64,000 nucleotides of DNA from positions 2,542,001 to 2,606,000 of the forward strand of contig NZ_JAZHSD010000001.1 in NCBI RefSeq assembly GCF_036924745.1. The letters run 5' to 3'. Shown here in pieces: positions 27,053 to 35,726 of this stretch. Source of the stretch: Bradyrhizobium sp. AZCC 1693 (GTDB taxonomy: Bacteria > Pseudomonadota > Alphaproteobacteria > Rhizobiales > Xanthobacteraceae). The translations under genes were made by a program, and so were the position numbers. The notes beneath the pieces were generated by a model. The model was given only the letters and a program-made list of their open reading frames with translations, had not been told where the DNA came from and did no database searches. Numbering within the stretch: position 1 is the stretch's first letter; every line of letters starts with the position of its first letter.

Positions 27053-28132
27053 TCAATCCACCATCTCCGCGACCGCCTTCCCGCAAGCGGTCGTGTCCGC
27101 ATTGCCGCCCAGATCCCTCGTCCGCAACGTGCGTTCGCCGAGCGTGCGCTCGATCGCACCGACGATGGAGGCTGCCGCCTGCTTCTCGCCGAGATGCTCC
27201 AGCATCATCGCGCCGGACCAGATCATGCCGATCGGGTTGGCGATGCCCTGCCCCGCGATGTCGGGCGCCGAGCCGTGCACCGGTTCGAACACTGACGGGA
27301 AATTGCCTTCCGGGTTGATGTTGCCCGAAGGCGCGATGCCGATGGTGCCGGTGCAGGCCGGGCCGAGATCGGAGAGGATGTCGCCGAACAGGTTTGAGCC
27401 GACCACGACGTCGAACCAGTCCGGATGCAGCACGAAATTCGCGGTGAGAATGTCGATGTGGTACTTGTCCCACTTCACCTTGGGGTAATTTTTCGCCATC
27501 GCCTCCACGCGCTCGTCCCAATAGGGCATCGTGATCGAGATGCCGTTGGACTTGGTCGCCGAGGTCAGATGCTTCTTCGGCCGCGACTGCGCCAGGTCGA
27601 ATGCGAATTTCAGGATGCGATCGACGCCAACGCGGGTCATCACGGTCTGCTGGGTGACGAACTCACGGTCGGTGTCCGGGAACATGCGCCCGCCGACGGA
27701 GGAATATTCGCCCTCGGTATTCTCGCGCACCACCCAGAAATCGATATCGCCGGGCTTGCGGTTGGCAAGCGGCGACGGCACGCCGGGCATCAGCCGCACC
27801 GGGCGCAAATTGACATACTGATCGAACTCACGCCGGAATTTGATGAGCGAGCCCCACAAAGAAATGTGATCCGGGATTTTGGCGGGCCAGCCGACCGCGC
27901 CGAAATAGATCGCATCGTGATTGCCGATTTTCGCCTTCCAGTCCTCCGGCATCATCTCGCCGTGCTTTTCGTAATAGTCCCAGGAGGCGAAGTCGAAATG
28001 ATCGAAATGCACTGATACCCCGTGCTTTTTCGCCGCCACCTCGAGCACGCGCAGCCCTTCCGGGATCACTTCCTTGCCGATGCCGTCACCGGGAATGACC
28101 GCAATCCGATACTGCTTCTTGGCGCTGCTCAT
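27053..28132 (-). CDS. Tartrate/D-malate dehydrogenase (isocitrate/isopropylmalate dehydrogenase family)
   Basis: A 359-residue metal-dependent beta-decarboxylating dehydrogenase. IAVIPGDGIGKEV opens the protein; RENTEGEYSSVGGR, LTSATKSNGI and GSNLFGDILSDLG hold the substrate and metal residues; GSAPDIAGQGIANPIG binds NAD. Length and substrate-loop sequence fit the tartrate dehydrogenase/D-malate dehydrogenase group better than LeuB, although only assay could fix the substrate. It is convergent with the 2-hydroxyacid dehydrogenase and divergent from the SDR gene across 176 bases. Confidence 0.87.
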   Translation of the reverse strand: MSSAKKQYRIAVIPGDGIGKEVIPEGLRVLEVAAKKHGVSVHFDHFDFASWDYYEKHGEMMPEDWKAKIGNHDAIYFGAVGWPAKIPDHISLWGSLIKFRREFDQYVNLRPVRLMPGVPSPLANRKPGDIDFWVVRENTEGEYSSVGGRMFPDTDREFVTQQTVMTRVGVDRILKFAFDLAQSRPKKHLTSATKSNGISITMPYWDERVEAMAKNYPKVKWDKYHIDILTANFVLHPDWFDVVVGSNLFGDILSDLGPACTGTIGIAPSGNINPEGNFPSVFEPVHGSAPDIAGQGIANPIGMIWSGAMMLEHLGEKQAAASIVGAIERTLGERTLRTRDLGGNADTTACGKAVAEMVD

Positions 28133-28308
28133 CGAGGCTTTCCTTGTTGTCCTGCGGGCAGCTAATGCCGCCTATTTGATTGCCTTGCAATGGACCAAAC
28201 CTGCCGCCTGCGCAACGCTGCACTGCAATGTTGACCGCAATGGCGTCATCCGCCTACCAATTTCGCCGACTTTCCTCTGACCCCTCCCCCAGCCAAGCGA
28301 GTATTCCC

Positions 28309-29085
28309 ATGGACCTGCATCTGCGCGGCAAGCGCGTCCTGATTACCGGCGCCTCCAAGGGCATTGGCGCGGCCGCGGCCGAAGCCTTTGCCGAGGAAGG
28401 CTGCGACGTCATGCTGGCCGCCCGCAACGGCGAGCAGTTGAAGGCGCTCGCCGAGCGGCTGCGTTCGGCGCATCGGATCAGCGCGACCGCCCATGTCGTG
28501 GATCTGCGCAAGCCCGATGACATCGCAAGGCTCGCCAACGAAGCCGCCGATATCGATATCCTCGTCAACAATGCCGGCGATATTCCGAGCGGCTCGATCG
28601 ACAAGATCGACGAGGCGACCTGGCGCCACGCCTGGGAGCTGAAGGTGTTCGGCTACATCAACCTCACCCGCGCGATCTATGCGCAGATGAAGGCCCGTGG
28701 CGGCGGCGTCATCGTCAACGACATCGGCGCCGCCGGCGAAAAGTTCGACGCCAATTACATCTGCGGCAGCGCCGGCAACGCCGCGCTGATGGCGTTCACC
28801 CGCGCGCTCGGCGGCAAGAGCCTTGCCGACAACATTCGCGTGGTCGGCATCAACCCCGGACCCGTCAGCACCGAGCGCCACGTCATGCGAATGAAGATCC
28901 GGGCAAAGGACCAGTTCGGCGACGAGAACCGCTACAAGGAATTCCAGAAAGGCATGCCGCTCGGCCGCCCCGCGCATGCGCGCGAGATCGGCGATCTCAT
29001 GGCGTTTCTGGCGTCGGACCGGTCGGGGTATACGTCGGGGGTGATCTTTACGGTGGACGGCGGGCATACGGCGGGATGGGGCTAG
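28309..29085 (+). CDS. SDR-family protein lacking the catalytic Tyr-Lys pair
   Basis: 258 residues from the ATG at 28309, which begins MDLHLRGKRVLITGASKGIG; the frame upstream to 28180 is not family-like. The NAD(P) site TGASKGIG and the NNAG motif (LVNNAGDIP) are intact, as is the end TSGVIFTVDGGHTAGWG. The usual active-site segment YxxxK is replaced by GSAGNAAL (Tyr to Gly, Lys to Asn) and the serine region reads VNDIGAAG. I checked this in the nucleotides. It may bind cofactor without classical SDR catalysis, or use other residues. Confidence 0.85.
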   Translation: MDLHLRGKRVLITGASKGIGAAAAEAFAEEGCDVMLAARNGEQLKALAERLRSAHRISATAHVVDLRKPDDIARLANEAADIDILVNNAGDIPSGSIDKIDEATWRHAWELKVFGYINLTRAIYAQMKARGGGVIVNDIGAAGEKFDANYICGSAGNAALMAFTRALGGKSLADNIRVVGINPGPVSTERHVMRMKIRAKDQFGDENRYKEFQKGMPLGRPAHAREIGDLMAFLASDRSGYTSGVIFTVDGGHTAGWG

Positions 29086-29111
29086 CGCCCAATCGTTCCA
29101 CCGTCGTTGCG

Positions 29112-29177
29112 ATCGGGACAGGGGGAGCCTCTCGACTCCTCCCTATCCCGATGCATTGCGCAAACGCTTCGCGTTTG
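29112..29177. terminator. Hairpins between convergent genes
   Basis: ATCGGGACAGGG near 29112 pairs imperfectly with CCCTATCCCGAT ending at 29152, and CAAACGC/GCGTTTG at 29161-29177 forms a 7-bp stem with a 3-base loop. They lie between the SDR stop (29085) and the stop of the minus-strand hydrolase (29200), and may terminate both or be a further palindromic repeat family (R8). Confidence 0.45.
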
Positions 29178-29199
29178 TCGCAGGCAATGACGGCGACAC

Positions 29200-30051
29200 T
29201 CAACCCGTCGTCCGCTCGAATAACTGCCGGATCAGCGTCGTGATCCTCCCCTTCGGCGACATCATCTCGTACATGATGGTGAAGTGGTTCGCATCGGGGA
29301 TTTCCTCATACGTTACCGGCAATCCATATCCCGCGCGGTGGCCGGCGAAATCGGCGGTCTGCTTGCGCAGCAGCGGCAATTCGGCGCTACCGACGACCAG
29401 CGACAGTGGTTTTTGCGCGCCGCCTTGCTGCATCATCGGCGAGTTGCGGCGGGAGGTTGCTTCATCCGCCCGCAGTTTCTCGTTGAGATAGGAGTGGCGG
29501 ATCGGTTCGAGATCGTAGATGCCTGAGATCGCCATGCCCGCCCTCACCAGCGGATGCGACAGCGCCATCGAGGTCAGGTGCCCGCCGGCGGACCAGCCTG
29601 ATACCACAATGCCCCCGGCAGCGGCGCCAAGCGCCGGCAGTTGTCCGGCGAGGCAATCGATGCCGGCGTGGATTTCTGAAACGATCTCGTCGAGCGTCGC
29701 ATCCGGCGCCAGCGTATAGCCGATCAGTGCCACATTGATGCCATGCGTTATCGGCCCTTCGGCCACAACGGTAAAGACCTCTTTCGCCCGTGCCTGCCAG
29801 TAGCCGCCGTGGATAAACAGCAGCGTCGGCGCCTGCTCGCCCGCTTTGAGGAAATCGATCCGGTTGCGATCGCGCGGGCCATATCGCAGATCGAGATGCC
29901 CAGGGAAGCGCTTGCGCATCTCGGCAGAGCGCTGCTCCCAGCCCGCGACCATCTCGACGCTGCCAGGCACGGCAACGCCATTGTTGAGCCCGAGGTCGCG
30001 CGCCTCCTGGCTCATGGCACGCCAGTCCAGTTCAGAAAACAATGTCGTCAT
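29200..30051 (-). CDS. Alpha/beta hydrolase, arylformamidase-like
   Basis: A 283-residue alpha/beta hydrolase. The oxyanion motif LLFIHGGYWQ near residue 80 and the nucleophile elbow SGWSAGGHL are those of the kynurenine-formamidase/BD-FAE branch; the acid and His lie in the C-terminal part (Asp and His of IPDANHFTIM). It probably hydrolyses a small N-formyl or ester substrate. It is divergent from the amidase gene across 106 bases, so both may be co-regulated in amide breakdown. Confidence 0.82.
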   Translation of the reverse strand: MTTLFSELDWRAMSQEARDLGLNNGVAVPGSVEMVAGWEQRSAEMRKRFPGHLDLRYGPRDRNRIDFLKAGEQAPTLLFIHGGYWQARAKEVFTVVAEGPITHGINVALIGYTLAPDATLDEIVSEIHAGIDCLAGQLPALGAAAGGIVVSGWSAGGHLTSMALSHPLVRAGMAISGIYDLEPIRHSYLNEKLRADEATSRRNSPMMQQGGAQKPLSLVVGSAELPLLRKQTADFAGHRAGYGLPVTYEEIPDANHFTIMYEMMSPKGRITTLIRQLFERTTG

Positions 30052-30157
30052 GCAGATATCTCCGGTCGGGCCACAGCTTCCATGCGTTCCACTTTGCCGG
30101 AAAATGTTCTACAGCACCATCTGCGACCAAGAAACGAAAACGAACGGAGATGGCGAA

Positions 30158-31576
30158 GTGGCTGATCAGGGGCTGGTGCGTGAGACGGCGTGCGCCATCG
30201 TCGGCAAGCTGAAATCGGGCGAAGTCACACCGCTCGACCTGCTCGACGTGCTGGAAAAACGTATCGCCGAGGTTGACGGCAAGGTCAACGCGCTGCCGAC
30301 ACTGTGCTTCGATCGCGCCCGTAAGCATGCCACCGTGCTGATGAAGAAGCCGGCCTCCGAGCGCGGGCTGCTCGCCGGCCTTCCGATCCCGATCAAGGAC
30401 CTGACCAGTGTCGCCGGCGTGCTGACCACGCAGGGCTCGCCGATCTACAAGGATAACATCCCCGCGAAATCCGATATCCTGGTCGAGCATCTCGAGAACA
30501 ATGGCGGGGTGATCTACGCCAAATCGAACACGCCGGAGTTCGGCGCCGGCGCCAACACCTTCAACGAAGTGTTCGGCCCGACCCGCAATCCCTGGGATAC
30601 GTCACGCTCCGCCGCCGGCTCCTCGGGTGGCGCGGCGGTGGCGCTCGCCACCGGCACCGCGTGGCTGGCGCACGGTTCTGATATGGGCGGTAGCTTACGC
30701 AATCCCGCGAGCTTCTGCGGCATCGTCGGATTGAGGCCCAGCATCGGCCGCGTCGCGCACACGATAGCCGCAGCGGTCGATCGCAATCTCGGCGTCCAGG
30801 GCCCAATGGCGCGCAACGTCGAAGACCTGGCGCTGCTGCTCGATGCTATGAGCGGCGAGCATCCGGCCGATCCGCTGTCCTTGCCCGTGCTGCCGAATTC
30901 GTTTCTTTCCGCCGCGCGTTCCGGCAGCAAGCCGAAGCGCATCGCCTATTCGCCCGATCTCGGCATCACGCCGGTCGACCCTGAAGTGGCGGCCGTCACC
31001 CGCAAGGCCGCGCAGCGCTTTGCGGAGCTAGGTGCGATCGTCGAGGAAGCCCATCCCGACCTGCGCGAGGCCCATGAATGTTTCCACGTGCTGCGCGCAT
31101 TCGACTTCGCGCTCTCCAAGGCAGCGCTCCTGCGCACGAAGCGCGACCTGCTCAAGCCCGAGGTGATCTGGAACATCGAGGAAGGCCTCAAGCTGACGAT
31201 CGAGCAGCTCGAACGCGCTGAAGCGCAGCGCGTCGCCATGACCGCGCGCACGCTGGAATTTTTCGACAAATACGATCTGTTGCTGGCGCCCGCCACCATC
31301 GTGCCGCCGTTCCCGGTCGAGAACCGCTACGTCGCCGAATGCGCCGGCAAGAAATTCGACAATTACGTCGAATGGCTCGGCATCGTCTACGCGATCACGC
31401 TGGTGTGTTGTCCCGCGCTGTCGCTGCCCTGCGGATTTACTGCCTCGGGCCTGCCAGTCGGGCTGCAGGTGGTGGCGCCGCCGCGCGGCGAGGCGCAGTT
31501 GCTCGCGGGAGCCAAGGTGTTGGAGGATATTCTGGGCATGCGCGGCACGACCCCGATCGATCCCAAGGGCACCTAA
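30158..31576 (+). CDS. Amidase signature family enzyme
   Basis: 472 residues from the GTG at 30158, which has GGAGA 7 bases upstream; the longer frame from 29846 overlaps the divergent gene and is rejected. The Ser-cisSer-Lys triad is complete: LPIPIKDLTSVAG (Lys), SAAGSSGGAAVALATG (cis-Ser) and GSDMGGSLRNPASFCG (nucleophile Ser). The end ALSLPCGFTASGLPVGLQVV is typical. Family members split aliphatic or aromatic amides to acid plus ammonia. Adjacent hydrolases and the MFS carrier suggest a catabolic role. Confidence 0.9.
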   Translation: MADQGLVRETACAIVGKLKSGEVTPLDLLDVLEKRIAEVDGKVNALPTLCFDRARKHATVLMKKPASERGLLAGLPIPIKDLTSVAGVLTTQGSPIYKDNIPAKSDILVEHLENNGGVIYAKSNTPEFGAGANTFNEVFGPTRNPWDTSRSAAGSSGGAAVALATGTAWLAHGSDMGGSLRNPASFCGIVGLRPSIGRVAHTIAAAVDRNLGVQGPMARNVEDLALLLDAMSGEHPADPLSLPVLPNSFLSAARSGSKPKRIAYSPDLGITPVDPEVAAVTRKAAQRFAELGAIVEEAHPDLREAHECFHVLRAFDFALSKAALLRTKRDLLKPEVIWNIEEGLKLTIEQLERAEAQRVAMTARTLEFFDKYDLLLAPATIVPPFPVENRYVAECAGKKFDNYVEWLGIVYAITLVCCPALSLPCGFTASGLPVGLQVVAPPRGEAQLLAGAKVLEDILGMRGTTPIDPKGT

Positions 31577-31730
31577 ATAGTCACGATCGTCAGGACAACG
31601 TCTCCATCTGGTACGGCGTTCTCCGGGTCATAATCGGGGAACCCAGCAGGCCCGCCGTCGTTACCTGCTGTTGCGCACGGCGGACTGATCCGGACAACGG
31701 GATCGTACATCGCCCCCTTGGAGACGGATC

Positions 31731-33053
31731 ATGACCGATCAAGCCATTAAGTCCGCTGACGACCATTTCGACATCAAGGACGTGGAGCGGCGGGTCAAGG
31801 CGATCTTCATCGGCTCGGTCGGCAATCTCGTCGAATGGTACGATTTCTACGCCTACACCGCGTTCGCGCTGTATTTTGCACCGGCGTTCTTTCCGAACAG
31901 CGACCCCGTGGTGCAGCAGCTCAACGCCGCGGTGCTGTTCGCAGCGACGTTCCTGATGCGCCCGCTCGGCGGCTGGCTGTTCGGCTTCATCGCCGACCGT
32001 TACGGCCGGCGGCTGTCGCTGACGCTTTCGGTCGTCTGCATGTGCTTTGGCTCGCTGATCATCGCGGTGACGCCGACCTACGCCACGATCGGTATCGCTG
32101 CGCCCGCCATCCTGGCGCTGGCGCGCATCATCGAAGGCTTGAGTCTCGGCGGCGAGTACGGCGCCAGCGCGACCTACCTGACCGAAGTCGCCGATCCCCG
32201 GCACCGTGGATTCTATTCAAGCTTTCAGTATGTCACCCTGATCGGCGGCCAGCTCACCGCGATCATGGTGCTGCTCCTGCTGCAGAAGGTGTTTCTCACC
32301 CCGGAACAGCTGAAGGATTGGGGCTGGCGGATTCCCTTCGTGATCGGCGCCCTGCTCGCGGTCTTCGCCGCCGTCATGCGGCGCAACCTGCACGAGACGG
32401 AGGCGTTCGAGGAAGCCAAGAAGCTGACAAAACCGACAGGCTCGATCCGCGGGCTTTTGAAGTATCCGCGCGAATTGCTGCTGGTGGTCGGCCTCACCGC
32501 CGGCGGCACCGCGGCGTTCTATACTTTCACCACCTACATGCAGACCTTCGTCAAGCTCTCGGCCGGCTTGACCGAGGACCAGACCACGTTCGTGATCTTC
32601 GGCTCGCTGATCTTCGCGACCCTGCTGCAGCCGGTCTATGGCGGCCTCTCCGACCGCATCGGCCGCAAGCCGCTGCTGATCTTCTTCGGCCTGGCAGGCA
32701 CGCTGGCAACGGTCCCGATCCTGACCACGCTGAAAGAGACAAAATCGCCGTTCACGGCCTTCCTGCTGATCTGCGCCGCCTGGATCTTCGTCGCCGGCTA
32801 CACCTCGATCAACGCCGTCGTAAAGGCCGAATTATTCCCGACCAATGTCCGCGCGCTTGGCGTCGGCCTGCCCTATGCGATCACGGTATCGCTGTTCGGC
32901 GGCACCGCGCCGGCGGTTGCGCTCTACTTCAAGACGCTGGGGCATGAGGACTGGTTCTATTATTATCTCAGCGGCATGATCTTCCTCTCGCTCATCATCT
33001 ATGCGACGATGCGCGACACCAAGCATGCGTCCGCAATGCATCGCCACGGGTGA
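31731..33053 (+). CDS. MFS transporter, metabolite:H+ symporter family
   Basis: A 440-residue 12-helix carrier. The start FIGSVGNLVEWYDFYAYTAF and the loop 2-3 motif RPLGGWLFGFIADRYGRR identify the MHS branch (alpha-ketoglutarate permease/ProP-like), which imports organic acids or osmolytes with protons. GGLSDRIGRKPLL is the second-half copy of the motif. The start ATG follows TTGGAGACGGATC. It lies 154 bases after the amidase on the same strand and may bring in that enzyme's substrate or a related acid. Confidence 0.9.
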   Translation: MTDQAIKSADDHFDIKDVERRVKAIFIGSVGNLVEWYDFYAYTAFALYFAPAFFPNSDPVVQQLNAAVLFAATFLMRPLGGWLFGFIADRYGRRLSLTLSVVCMCFGSLIIAVTPTYATIGIAAPAILALARIIEGLSLGGEYGASATYLTEVADPRHRGFYSSFQYVTLIGGQLTAIMVLLLLQKVFLTPEQLKDWGWRIPFVIGALLAVFAAVMRRNLHETEAFEEAKKLTKPTGSIRGLLKYPRELLLVVGLTAGGTAAFYTFTTYMQTFVKLSAGLTEDQTTFVIFGSLIFATLLQPVYGGLSDRIGRKPLLIFFGLAGTLATVPILTTLKETKSPFTAFLLICAAWIFVAGYTSINAVVKAELFPTNVRALGVGLPYAITVSLFGGTAPAVALYFKTLGHEDWFYYYLSGMIFLSLIIYATMRDTKHASAMHRHG

Positions 33054-33218
33054 CTGGTCGAGATATGGCCGACGAGAACGAGCCGCCGCCGGAGAGCAAG
33101 TTTCTGTCTGACCATTCACTGCGTCACCACCTGGTCGCGCTACGACAATCAGTGGGAGGGACTTTGGGCCGAGCAGAGATATTCAGGCGACTAGAGCCAT
33201 GATCCAGGGGGAATATCC

Positions 33219-34442
33219 ATGCCGAACGAACGCTTTCAATTCACCGGCGAAGGCGGCCATCAACTTGCGGCGGCGCTGGATACGCCGGACGGGCCGGTGC
33301 ACGCCTACGCACTGTTCGCGCATTGCTTCACCTGCGGCAAGGACGTGCTGGCCGCGAAGCGCATCGCGACTACGCTGGCCGCCAAAGGGATCGCGGTACT
33401 GCGTTTCGACTTTACCGGCCTCGGCGCCAGCGAAGGCGAATTTGCAAACTCGACCTTCTCTTCCAACGTCGCCGATCTCGTCCGCGCCGCCGATCATCTG
33501 CGCGAAACCCGCGGGGCGCCTGCGCTCCTGATCGGACACAGCCTCGGCGGCGCGGCGATCCTTGCTGCCGCCGGGCAGATTCCGGATGCCAAGGCGGTCG
33601 TGACCATCGCCGCGCCCTCCGATCCCGTCCATGTCACCCATCTGTTCAAGGATCGCATCGAGGATATCCGCAAGCATGGCGAGGTGGAGGTTCAGCTCGC
33701 CGGCCGGCCGTTTCACATCAAGCGCGAATTCCTCGACGACATCGCCGAACACAGTTTGATGTCGCATGTCGCAAGGCTGCGCAAGGCGCTGCTGATCATG
33801 CATGCGCCGACCGACGATACGGTCGGGATCGACAATGCCACGAATATCTTCGTCGCGGCCAGGCATCCCAAGAGCTTTGTCTCCCTGTCGGGTGCCGATC
33901 ATCTGTTATCTGGCAAGCGCGACGCGGCCTATGTCGCCGGCGTTATCGCCGCCTGGGCCGAACGCTATATCGAGCCCGCCACAGCCCAGCCCGCCACTGC
34001 CGTTAACGAGGGGCCTCGCAACGTCGTGGTGCGTGAAACCCGCAACAGCAAGTTCCAGCAGACCGTGACGACAGGCCCGCATGAAATGGTGGCGGACGAA
34101 CCCATTGCCGTCGGCGGCCAGGATAGCGGACCCGGGCCGTATGATTTCGTTCTGGCCGGCCTTGGCGCATGCACGTCCATGACGATGCGGATGTATGCCG
34201 ACCGAAAATCGCTTCCGGTCGAGCGCATCACGGTGACGCTGAAACACAGCAAGATTCACGCGGCAGACTGCGCCGAATGCGAAACCCGCGAAGGCATGCT
34301 GGACCAGATCGACCGCGTGATCTCAATCGAGGGCAACCTCGACGACGATCAGCGCAAGCGGTTGATGGAGATTGCCGACAAGTGTCCGGTGCACCGGACG
34401 CTGACGTCGGAAATCCGGATCGTGACCAAGGCGTCGGATTAG
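33219..34442 (+). CDS. Alpha/beta hydrolase-OsmC fusion protein
   Basis: A 407-residue two-domain protein. Residues 1-255 are an alpha/beta hydrolase with nucleophile elbow LIGHSLGGAAI and late residues in GADHLLSG. Residues about 270-407 are an OsmC/Ohr-type domain with the two redox cysteines in GLGACTSMTMRMYADRK and DKCPVHRTLTSEI. OsmC proteins reduce organic hydroperoxides through that cysteine pair. The fusion is a recurrent bacterial architecture; the joint substrate is unknown. The stop overlaps the stop of the convergent YeeE-type gene by 4 bases. Confidence 0.9.
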   Translation: MPNERFQFTGEGGHQLAAALDTPDGPVHAYALFAHCFTCGKDVLAAKRIATTLAAKGIAVLRFDFTGLGASEGEFANSTFSSNVADLVRAADHLRETRGAPALLIGHSLGGAAILAAAGQIPDAKAVVTIAAPSDPVHVTHLFKDRIEDIRKHGEVEVQLAGRPFHIKREFLDDIAEHSLMSHVARLRKALLIMHAPTDDTVGIDNATNIFVAARHPKSFVSLSGADHLLSGKRDAAYVAGVIAAWAERYIEPATAQPATAVNEGPRNVVVRETRNSKFQQTVTTGPHEMVADEPIAVGGQDSGPGPYDFVLAGLGACTSMTMRMYADRKSLPVERITVTLKHSKIHAADCAECETREGMLDQIDRVISIEGNLDDDQRKRLMEIADKCPVHRTLTSEIRIVTKASD

Positions 34443-35497
34443 GCCGCCGCGAGCGGGCGGACGCGCAGTGCGCCGCGCAGGCCGGCGGCGGTGCCGATCA
34501 GAATGCCGGCGAAGGCAATCAGCGACGCCAGCGCCAGCGTGGAAAATCCCGTCAGGCCCTGCCCGATCGAACAGCCGAACGCCATCACGCCACCTGCGCC
34601 CATCAGCGCCGCGCCGCCGCCCGAGCGCAGCATGTGGCGCGGCGATTGAAAGGCCTCGAGCTGAAAGCGGCCGGTCAGTAGCGCCGTTACGAGGCTGCCG
34701 GCGAACACGCCGAACACGGTGACGATGCCGAAGTTCAACGTCGATCCCGTCGACAGCATGACATATTGCAATGCATCCGCGATCGGCGCGATGAAGGTGA
34801 GCGAGGTGACCGGCGTCGGATTGAAATCGTCGGCGCCGAGATAGCCGGTCGCGAGCCAGCCGGCCGCAACCAGCAGGCCAATCATGAGACCCGCGGCGGT
34901 CTGTCCCGGCGAGCGCCGGAACGCCGGATGCGCAAAAGCGAAGATGATCAGCGCTGCCGAGATGATCGAGGCCGCCAGCATGCGCGCGGCCGTTGCGCTC
35001 AGGCCTGCGGCCGCTAACAGCGCGGGCACCGAGTTTGCCGTGGCCGTGGTCTGCGATCCGCCGACCATCGCGATCCGCGCCGGCGCGATCAGGCCTTTCA
35101 GCGTCATCTGGGCGAAGATCGCCAGCACCACGACCACCACGAAAGAACGGAGATTGCCGCGCCCGAGCAGCACCAGCGCGCGCGATCCGCAGCCGTTCGA
35201 CAGCACCATGCCGTAGCCGAACAACAGGCCGCCGAAGAACATCACCGGCGCGGAGAAAGAAGGCTGCAGGTAGATCGATTTGCCGATATCGACGAGCCCG
35301 GCCGCCGCCAGCAATTGCGTCGCGGCAACGGCCACGCCGATCGCCAGCGCGTAGGTGCGGACCAGCCGGCCATCGCCTTCCGCCCAGAAACCGCGAAGGC
35401 TGCTGAGCAGGCAAAACCCGCTCAACAGTCCGACCGAGCCGTAGACAAGGCCGATCAGCAATCCGCTCACGACGATAATCTGGCCACCATCAAGCAC
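34439..35497 (-). CDS. YeeE/YedE family membrane protein
   Basis: 352 residues from the GTG at 35497 with AGGAAACGCCA upstream; a start at 35632 would add an unlikely 45-residue N-tail. It has about nine to ten membrane helices and two cysteine-bearing motifs, SNGCGSRALVLLGRGN and FGCSIGQGLTGFSTLAL, which mark the YeeE/YedE (thiosulfate or sulfur transport) family. It is likely an inner-membrane sulfur-compound carrier. It converges on the OsmC fusion with 4-base stop overlap. Confidence 0.87.
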   Translation of the reverse strand: MLDGGQIIVVSGLLIGLVYGSVGLLSGFCLLSSLRGFWAEGDGRLVRTYALAIGVAVAATQLLAAAGLVDIGKSIYLQPSFSAPVMFFGGLLFGYGMVLSNGCGSRALVLLGRGNLRSFVVVVVLAIFAQMTLKGLIAPARIAMVGGSQTTATANSVPALLAAAGLSATAARMLAASIISAALIIFAFAHPAFRRSPGQTAAGLMIGLLVAAGWLATGYLGADDFNPTPVTSLTFIAPIADALQYVMLSTGSTLNFGIVTVFGVFAGSLVTALLTGRFQLEAFQSPRHMLRSGGGAALMGAGGVMAFGCSIGQGLTGFSTLALASLIAFAGILIGTAAGLRGALRVRPLAAA

Positions 35498-35726
35498 TGG
35501 CGTTTCCTGCTCTCTCAGCGCCGCGGACGGGCTATCACTGCTCAAATAGGAAGCAATTTCCGTGCTGCTATTACGTTGGAAGCATGGGGCCGTCCACGGC
35601 CTGCCGATGCAGAGAATGAATCTCCCGCGCAACGCGGCAATGAGGGAACAAAATCGTTGCCGTCGAGCAAGATGGGAGAGATTTATTTTGCGCGCGAGAA
35701 AGGGGGAAACCGGGGCCCGCGAAGGC
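35498..35726. other. Intergenic region, YeeE-type gene to quinone-oxidoreductase-type gene
   Basis: 229 bases between the start of the minus-strand YeeE-type gene and the stop of the next minus-strand gene. It should carry the YeeE-type promoter. I see no repeat, hairpin with U-tract or small gene. Confidence 0.4.
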
